Origin: PWND01 sp964601515
Lineage (GTDB): Bacteria; Bacteroidota; Bacteroidia; Bacteroidales; UBA7960
NCBI GenBank assembly: GCA_964601515.1
Contig: CAZRNU010000004.1
Span: 1-58,884 of the forward strand
Reading direction: 5' to 3'
DNA length: 58,884 bases
Shown here: positions 53,376 through 58,884 of the stretch, piece after piece
Layout: every line of letters starts with the position of its first letter
Position numbering within the stretch: the first letter of the stretch is position 1
Notes under the pieces: generated by a model
What the model was told of the DNA's origin: nothing
Databases searched by the model: none
What the model saw: the letters and a program-made list of their open reading frames with translations, nothing else
Position numbers and translations under genes: made by a program

Positions 53376-56080
53376 GAGCATTTGCTTTCGCCACAGCTTG
53401 TGCAAACGAGACAACCTTCTTGGTATATTACAGATTCTTGGTTGCATTTACTACATAAGCATTTTGAAGCTTTTGTTCCGTTAGGTATGAATTTCTTTAA
53501 AGCTCTGACCATTCCATTTTTCCATGTATGAAGATGATCACTATCGAGATTAAGGTTTTCAATTATTCCAACAACTTTAGCTATTGGCATGCCATGTCTT
53601 AAAATTCCGGATATTAGTTTAGCATAATTCCAAAATTCTTTATTGAATGATCTACTAAGCGCTTCTATAGTAACTTTATATCCGTCAAGGTCTTTAAATC
53701 TGAAATCATATCGTTTTTCGCCATCTTCCGTAATAGTTTTAATAACCCATCCTTTTTCAACGTAAGGAGGCAGATAAAAACCTTCAGCTTTACCGGTAAA
53801 TATTTCGTATGGTCTATCGTTGAGGACGCCAACAACAGCAATCCACTTTTCCGAGTTATTATTAAACCTTACAATTTCAGCTTCAAGGACTTTAGGTCTT
53901 TTTGGAGCGTTAGTTTCTTTAAACTCAATTTCGGAGTTATCTTTCTTTTTGGAATCCTTAACTAAAACGCCAGATCTTGAGCCATCCCGGTAAACAGTAA
54001 CACCTTTACAGCCGCTTTCCCAGGCTGTTCGATAAATATCTCCAACAAGGTCTTCCGTAACTTCATTAGGAATGTTAACAGTAACACTAATAGAATGGTC
54101 GACCCATTTTTGAACAGCACCTTGCATCTTAACTTTGGCAACCCAGTCTACATCATTTGCAGTAGCTTTATAGTATGGTGATTGCTTAATAACATCTTCT
54201 AGTTCTTGTTCTTTAAGATGTTTAAATGTCTCAACGTCATATCCGTTTACTTCAAGCCATTGTTCGAATTTATGATGAAAAACATTAAATTCTTCCCAAT
54301 GGTCGCCAACTTCATCAACAAAATCTACTCTAACATTTTTATCGTTAGGATTAACTTTTTTTCTTCTTTTATAATTGACCATAAAAACGGGTTCAATTCC
54401 AGATGTAGTTTGAGTCATTAGAGAAACACTTCCTGTTGGAGCAATAGTAAGCAATGCAACATTTCTACGACCAAATTTTTGCATTTTCTCGTACAAATCA
54501 ATGTCGGCTTCTTTAATTCTTCTGATAAAAGGGTTATTTTTTTCTTTATCAGTGTCATAAATTGGGAAAGCTCCTCTTTCGGAAGCTAGATTTACACTTG
54601 CACGATATGACTCAATACAAAGCGTTTTGTGAATATTAACTGAGAAGTCAACTGCATCATCTGATCCGTATCTTAATCCAAGAGCTGCAAGCATGTCACC
54701 TTCGGCAGTTATGCCAATACCTGTACGTCTTCCTTCTATACATTTATCCTTAATCTTCATCCAAAGTTCAGTTTCAACTCTTTTAGTATCTTCGCTTTCA
54801 GGGTCCGATTTAATTTTTTCTATTATCGCATCGATTTTCTCAAGTTCAAGGTCAATAATATTATCCATTATTCTTTGAGCATAGCTAATGTGTTCTTTAT
54901 AAAGATCAAAATCGAAATATGCGTTTGGTGTAAAAGGATTTTTTACGTATCCAAAAAGATTGAGAGCAAGAAGACGGCAGCTATCGTATGGGCATAAAGG
55001 AATTTCGCCGCAAGGGTTAGTTGAAACAGTTTTAAAGCCTTTATCTGCATAACAGTCGGGAACAGATTCTCTGATAATAGTATCCCAAAACAGGATACCC
55101 GGTTCGGCTGATTTCCAAGCATTATGAACTATTTTCTTCCACAGTTGTGTTGCATCAATCGATCTTTTTGCTTTAGGATTATTGCTTTCAATAGGGTATT
55201 GTTGTTCAAATTTACTATTACTAACAACTGACCTCATAAAATCGTCAGTAATTTTGACCGACACATTTGCTCCCGTGACTTTACCTTCTTCAAGTTTTGC
55301 ATTGATAAAATCTTCGCTATCAGGATGTTTAATAGAAACACTAAGCATAAGGGCTCCTCTTCTACCGTCTTGAGCAACTTCTCTGGTAGAATTAGAATAT
55401 CTTTCCATAAACGGCACTAAGCCGGTTGAAGTTAATGCTGAATTTTTAACGGGACTTCCTTTTGGTCTGATATGAGAAAGGTCATGCCCTACCCCACCTC
55501 TTCTTTTCATAAGTTGCACCTGTTCCTCATCGGTTTTCATTATACCGCCGTATGAATCGGCGTTAGTTGAATGCCCTATAACAAAGCAGTTTGACAAAGA
55601 ACCGATTTGAAATGGATTGCCAATACCTGCCATAGGACTTCCCTGGGGCACAATATAGTTGAACCTTTCAAGAAGAGAAAAAATCTTTTCAACCGAAACA
55701 GGATTTGGGTACTTTTTATCAATTCTTGCAATTTCTTTTGCAATTCTTCTGTGCATATCATCGGGAGTTGTTTCATAGATATTGCCTTCGGAATCTTTTA
55801 AAGCATATTTATTAACCCAAACACTTGCAGCAAGAGAATCGCCTTTAAAGTACTCAGTAGTTTTAGCTAAAGCTTCCTGATAATCTACCTTATTAGGATA
55901 ATCTTCTTTTGTTGGAGGCTTTAGCTCAGTTTTTTTAACCTGAGAGACAGATTTTGAGGCATTTTCGAAATCTAATTCGGGAAGTGTGCGATTTTCGAGC
56001 ACTTCCTCATAAAGATTTTCTTCTCCGCTTTTGGTTAATAAATCATCTTTAACTTGCTGAACTGTTGTGTTGTTACTCAT
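53372..56080 (-). CDS. nrdJ: Adenosylcobalamin-dependent (class II) ribonucleotide reductase
   Basis: 902 residues from the start MSNNTTVQQVKDDL at 56080; the longer in-frame start at 56182 covers non-coding leader. Catalytic residues: first redox Cys165 in SLSNCFVIG, the radical-site N355/C357/E359 in NPCGEIPL, partner Cys368 in DSCRLLALNL. TIAPTGSVSLMTQTTSGIEP is the conserved finger-loop block. The C-terminus (about 850-902) has CSKCNQES and CLVCTSCGESKCS, a zinc-ribbon that recycles the active-site disulfide and is typical of NrdJ. Makes dNTP precursors with or without oxygen but needs B12. No nrdAB/nrdDG and no cobalamin riboswitch are visible nearby. Confidence 0.94.
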   Translation of the reverse strand: MSNNTTVQQVKDDLLTKSGEENLYEEVLENRTLPELDFENASKSVSQVKKTELKPPTKEDYPNKVDYQEALAKTTEYFKGDSLAASVWVNKYALKDSEGNIYETTPDDMHRRIAKEIARIDKKYPNPVSVEKIFSLLERFNYIVPQGSPMAGIGNPFQIGSLSNCFVIGHSTNADSYGGIMKTDEEQVQLMKRRGGVGHDLSHIRPKGSPVKNSALTSTGLVPFMERYSNSTREVAQDGRRGALMLSVSIKHPDSEDFINAKLEEGKVTGANVSVKITDDFMRSVVSNSKFEQQYPIESNNPKAKRSIDATQLWKKIVHNAWKSAEPGILFWDTIIRESVPDCYADKGFKTVSTNPCGEIPLCPYDSCRLLALNLFGYVKNPFTPNAYFDFDLYKEHISYAQRIMDNIIDLELEKIDAIIEKIKSDPESEDTKRVETELWMKIKDKCIEGRRTGIGITAEGDMLAALGLRYGSDDAVDFSVNIHKTLCIESYRASVNLASERGAFPIYDTDKEKNNPFIRRIKEADIDLYEKMQKFGRRNVALLTIAPTGSVSLMTQTTSGIEPVFMVNYKRRKKVNPNDKNVRVDFVDEVGDHWEEFNVFHHKFEQWLEVNGYDVETFKHLKEQELEDVIKQSPYYKATANDVDWVAKVKMQGAVQKWVDHSISVTVNIPNEVTEDLVGDIYRTAWESGCKGVTVYRDGSRSGVLVKDSKKKDNSEIEFKETNAPKRPKVLEAEIVRFNNNSEKWIAVVGVLNDRPYEIFTGKAEGFYLPPYVEKGWVIKTITEDGEKRYDFRFKDLDGYKVTIEALSRSFNKEFWNYAKLISGILRHGMPIAKVVGIIENLNLDSDHLHTWKNGMVRALKKFIPNGTKASKCLCSKCNQESVIYQEGCLVCTSCGESKCS

Positions 56081-56117
56081 TTTGGGAATTATTTTTATAA
56101 TATGTTTTGCAAAAAAA

Positions 56118-56142
56118 CCAAATTTATTCGGTCGAAATTTGG
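56118..56142. promoter_or_regulatory. Inverted repeat upstream of nrdJ
   Basis: CCAAATTT (56118-56125), 9-bp centre, AAATTTGG (56135-56142); perfect 8-bp arms 38-62 bp before the ATG. The left arm overlaps a minus-strand -7-like TAAATTTG (56126-56119). It does not match the NrdR-box consensus. Candidate operator. Confidence 0.35.
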
Positions 56143-56324
56143 CGTAAGATTTCCGAAGCGAAAATAAAAAACAAACCAACATAGACTGGTAACATTATAT
56201 TAACAATCATGTCAAGTTATAAACAAACGTTAATAAAGCGTTGTAAAAAAGAAAGTTATGTTTGGTCGAAAAAAAAGCCGTAGTTATGAGCAGTTTTTTT
56301 CATAAGGCTTTGAGTTATGGTAAG

Positions 56325-56750
56325 TTATACCTCCCAAATAAGTTTTTTCCCAAAACCAAGTCTATTGTCTGTCATTTTAATAAAATTTGGGGAAATAGAC
56401 CATAAATTTGTTTCCATAAGTCGTGCAACAGGGAATCTTTTCAAGTATGCTTTTTCAGCAGTTTTCAATTCACTTCCTTCAAGTTTTTTAATTTCTCCGG
56501 CAAACTGTATACCTCTAATCAATCCAATGATTTTTGTTTCTAAGGCTATTGTGCCTGAAACTTTATCTGAATAACTTAAATTATTAATATGTTTTGTTGA
56601 GTTGTCGGATGTAATTATAAAGATATTTTCTTCCGGAAGATATGCATAAAAACAGCTGCAGCACCATGTTCCGTCTTTATCTACAGTTGCAAGAGTAAGT
56701 AGGTGATGTTTCTTAATAAACTTTATTATTCTATCAGGGACTCCATTCAT
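56325..56750 (-). CDS. YhbP-like FMN-binding split-barrel protein
   Basis: 141 residues of the pyridoxamine-phosphate-oxidase-like split barrel, closest in pattern to YhbP/UPF0306: FIKKHHLLTLATVDKDGTWC at the start, FYAYLPEENIFIITSDNSTK, SGTIALETKIIGLIRGIQFA, and the end LWSISPNFIKMTDNRLGFGK. The family binds a flavin; the substrate is unknown. It stands alone between nrdJ and prfB, with 244 bp to the nrdJ start that contain the inverted repeat but no further gene. Confidence 0.82.
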   Translation of the reverse strand: MNGVPDRIIKFIKKHHLLTLATVDKDGTWCCSCFYAYLPEENIFIITSDNSTKHINNLSYSDKVSGTIALETKIIGLIRGIQFAGEIKKLEGSELKTAEKAYLKRFPVARLMETNLWSISPNFIKMTDNRLGFGKKLIWEV

Positions 56751-56802
56751 GGGTTTATAAAAAAAGGATTAGGGGTATATGGGTATAAGGTATAGACAAT
56801 AT

Positions 56803-57892
56803 TTAAATTTCTCCGTATTCGATTAGGTATGCTTTAATAAACATTTCAAGATCCCCATCCATAACAGCCTGTACATTAGAAGTTTCGACATTGGTTCTAA
56901 GATCTTTTATCATTTTATAAGGGTGCATCACATACGATCGAATTTGGCTTCCCCATTCAATTTTCTTTTTAGAGCTTTCTATTTCCTGCAGTTTTTCTCT
57001 TTTCTTTCTTAGCTCAATTTCATAAAGCTGAGATTTGAGCATTTTGATAGCCTTTTCTCTGTTTTGACCTTGAGAACGGGTTTCCTGGCATTCGACGATA
57101 AGTCCTGATGGAGCATGTCTTAATCTAACTGCAGTTTCAAGCTTATTAACATTTTGCCCACCCGGGCCGCTAGATCGATAAGTTTCCCATGTAATATCGG
57201 AAGGATTGATTTCAATTAGAATATTATCATCTATTACAGGATAAGCATAAACTGAAGCAAAAGAAGTATGTCTTTTATTATTTGCATCAAAAGGCGAAAG
57301 TCTGACAAGTCTATGCACACCGCTTTCACCTTTCAAATAGCCAAAAGCATATTCGCCTTCAAACTCAATAGAAACAGATTTAAACCCCACAACATCACCT
57401 TCCTGCTCATCAATAATTTTAGTTTTATAATTGTTTTGTTCTCCCCATCTAAGATACATTCTCATGAGCATATGTGCCCAATCCTGGCTTTCTGTTCCAC
57501 CTGCTCCTGAGTTAATATTTAAAATTGCGCTTAATTTATCTTCTTCTTTGCTAAGCATCTTTTTAAATTCCAGCTTTTCAAGAATTATATTAGCACTATT
57601 ATACTGCTGCATAACTTCTTCTTCAGAAGCTTCGTGAGCCTCATAAAAATCGAATAACACTTTAGTATCTTCGACAGCAGCTTTCACTTCTGCAAAAGCC
57701 TTTGTCCATTTTTTTAATTCGTTTAAATTCTTAAGAAGTTCTTCTGCTTTTTTAGGGTCAATCCAAAAATCAGGTTGCTTGGTTTTTTCTTCTTCTTCCT
57801 TTATGATTTGAGACTTTTTATCAATGTCAAAGAAACCTCCTCAGGGCATCAAGCCTTTTATCAAAGTTTTTTATATGTTCAGAATAAATCAT
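56803..57892 (-). CDS. prfB: Peptide chain release factor 2, expressed by programmed +1 frameshift
   Basis: The gene starts at ATG 57892 (MIYSEHIKNFDKRLDALRRF), reaches an in-frame TGA at 57829-57827 after 21 codons, and continues in the +1 frame as DIDKKSQIIKEEEE to the stop at 56803; total about 362 residues. The slippery context CTT-TGA-C, with AGGAGG just upstream, is the classical RF2 site. Peptide-release motif RSSGPGGQNVNKLETAVRLR and stop-codon-recognition tripeptide SPF in RLVRLSPFDANNKRH (specific for UGA/UAA) identify RF2. Low RF2 lets ribosomes pause at UGA and shift, giving autoregulation. Annotating only the 56803-57687 ORF would lose the first 68 residues. Confidence 0.96.
57827..57841 (-). 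promoter_or_regulatory. prfB programmed frameshift site
   Basis: Minus strand reads AGGAGG-TTT-CTT-TGA: internal Shine-Dalgarno at 57841-57836, shift codon CTT at 57832-57830, TGA at 57829-57827, next C giving GAC in the shifted frame. Confidence 0.95.
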
Positions 57893-57940
57893 AATTAATT
57901 GTATTGAGACCTATTAATTAAACAAAGCGAAAGTAATATT

Positions 57941-58429
57941 TTATTTTGCGGCAGTTAAATCTTTCAATATTCTAATTGCAATATCTTTTTCATATCCTTT
58001 GCCAATAAGAAACTGTAATGCTTTTTGAAATTTCATTATTTTATCTGAGACCTTAATTTCAGATAACTTTTTTTCGGCAAGCTTAGTTAAGATTTGGAGA
58101 TAATCATCGTTATCAATTTTGTTAACGGCTAAATTAATAGTAGTTTCATCAATGCCTCTATATTTCAATTCAAGAAATATTTTTACTTTTCCCCAGTGAT
58201 TATTTCTGTTTTTTCCTGTAGCGAAGGAGTTTGCGAAATCGCTGTCATTGTAATAATTATGTTCACGAAGTTTGTTAGATATCTTATTGGCAAGTTCCTG
58301 ACTTGCACCGAGTTGTTTTAGTTTTTCAGCAACTTCGCGAGAATATCGTGGTTGATAAGCACAAAACCTAGCTGCTTTATCAAATATTTCTTGCTCAAGA
58401 TTAGACATTAAAGCATCATACTTTCCCAT
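57941..58429 (-). CDS. recX: Regulatory protein RecX
   Basis: 162 residues built of three-helix repeats: EIFDKAARFCAYQPRYSREV, AEKLKQLGASQELANKISNK, HNYYNDSDFANSFATGKNRN, WGKVKIFLELKYRGIDETTI. Length and the YxDxxFA-like block (YNDSDFANSF) fit RecX, which restrains RecA filaments. recA is not in the window. Start at 58429 or at the second Met (residue 8). It follows the RNase G gene by 26 bp and may be read with it. Confidence 0.88.
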   Translation of the reverse strand: MGKYDALMSNLEQEIFDKAARFCAYQPRYSREVAEKLKQLGASQELANKISNKLREHNYYNDSDFANSFATGKNRNNHWGKVKIFLELKYRGIDETTINLAVNKIDNDDYLQILTKLAEKKLSEIKVSDKIMKFQKALQFLIGKGYEKDIAIRILKDLTAAK

Positions 58430-58455
58430 GGCTTACAGCACTTTTATAAGCATGA

Positions 58456-58884
58456 TTAAATGTTAATTCCGTCGTCTTGCTTATTAAAAAAATGATATTC
58501 AAGAAACTGATAAGAGAATACCGGAATTACCTTAATCCACTTCTTATATTTCAAGAACCACTTCCATCTTAAAGAAAAAACACCTTTAGTAATGTAGGCA
58601 TGAATAAAAGGATGCACCCTTAGAATTAGTTTTTTTTCATTTTGCTCTTGAACCAGATATCTGATATTATTTTCAATTTCATCAACAAGAATAGAGCTAG
58701 GTTTAATTTCTCCTGTTCCACTGCAAGATGGACATTTTTCAAGAATTTCTATATTGGTTTCAGTTCTAACTCTTTGGCGAGTAATTTGGACAAGACCAAA
58801 CTTACTAGGAGGCAGAATATTATGTTTGGCCTGGGTATTGACCATTTTTTCAAAATGGCTGCTCATCTCGGTGTGGGAAGTGCC
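58456..58884 (-). CDS. rng: Rne/Rng-family ribonuclease (RNase G), C-terminal part only
   Basis: The minus frame is open to the right edge, so the 5' part is missing; about 142 codons remain. The block KHNILPPSKFGLVQITRQRV followed by the Zn-link cysteines CPSCSGTGEIKPSS is diagnostic of RNase E/G, and the tail LILRVHPFIHAYITKGVFSL matches the Bacteroidota form. The first few residues at the edge (GTSHTEMSSH) are less like the family and sit in an unusually GC-rich short stretch. It processes rRNA and mRNA 5' ends. Confidence 0.85.
   Translation of the reverse strand, partial: GTSHTEMSSHFEKMVNTQAKHNILPPSKFGLVQITRQRVRTETNIEILEKCPSCSGTGEIKPSSILVDEIENNIRYLVQEQNEKKLILRVHPFIHAYITKGVFSLRWKWFLKYKKWIKVIPVFSYQFLEYHFFNKQDDGINI

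Noticed and set aside
56081..56324. Cobalamin riboswitch upstream of nrdJ
   Set aside because: No B12-box-like conserved core or the expected long structured leader is visible; only an 8-bp inverted repeat is present.
56803..57687. prfB as an N-terminally truncated pseudogene
   Set aside because: The missing N-terminus is present in another frame, joined by a canonical CTT-TGA-C frameshift site with upstream AGGAGG.

Overview
The window looks like AT-rich chromosomal DNA from a member of the Bacteroidota, probably a free-living, anaerobic or facultative Bacteroidales/Marinilabiliales-type organism. The clues are: secreted proteins with a type IX secretion (T9SS) C-terminal sorting domain; a TonB-dependent receptor with a carboxypeptidase-like N-terminal domain paired with a DUF4249 lipoprotein; a three-gene sdhCAB/frdCAB complex with one cytochrome b; an RprX/RprY-type two-component pair; an archaeal/eukaryal-type prolyl-tRNA synthetase; and promoters of the Bacteroidota -33 TTTG / -7 TAnnTTTG type. 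No rRNA, tRNA, phage, transposase, CRISPR array or defence island is visible. Most of the window is ordinary core genome.

Layout. 1-6554 (minus): two tandem genes for very large secreted T9SS proteins sharing an N-terminal module; the second one translated runs off the left edge. 7005-9186 (minus): DoxX-like membrane protein, DUF1573 protein and an ArsR repressor with a palindromic operator. 9513-12953 (minus): succinate dehydrogenase/fumarate reductase. 13192-17306: Xaa-Pro aminopeptidase, a fused two-domain peptide ABC ATPase, an unanchored TonB-C-domain protein and a QueD-like protein. 17639-21957 (plus): sensor kinase and response regulator, xseA-xseB and a SPOR-domain protein. 22019-28011: aldolase, coiled-coil lipoprotein, asnS, rpoN and a PAP2-like membrane protein. 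28014-32111 (minus): outer-membrane barrel, DUF4249 lipoprotein and TonB-dependent receptor. 32497-35216 (plus): SiaB-like protein and recG. 35260-44218 (minus): two tandem tonB genes, vanZ-like gene, gcvH and the suf iron-sulfur cluster locus (sufB-C-D-S, a membrane protein, sufE, DUF59). 44303-58884: proS, a very low-complexity lipoprotein, a FadL-family porin, zinc-ribbon protein, Nif3-like protein, lpxK, a ZIP transporter, class II ribonucleotide reductase, a YhbP-like flavin protein, prfB with programmed frameshift, recX and the 3' end of an RNase G gene.

Working together: the Suf genes form an Fe-S assembly line that would supply SdhB; two tonB genes can energise the TonB-dependent receptor; XseA/XseB, RecG and RecX serve DNA repair. 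The less ordinary content is in small or non-coding structure: two matching hairpins next to long G-free stretches (candidate small RNAs), palindromes upstream of arsR, between sdhC and pepP, and upstream of nrdJ, a dispersed composite repeat present twice, and short-period tandem arrays bracketing the membrane-protein gene inside the suf locus. I found no clear undescribed multi-gene system; the best candidates for new biology are the two small-RNA-like elements and the repeat cluster.
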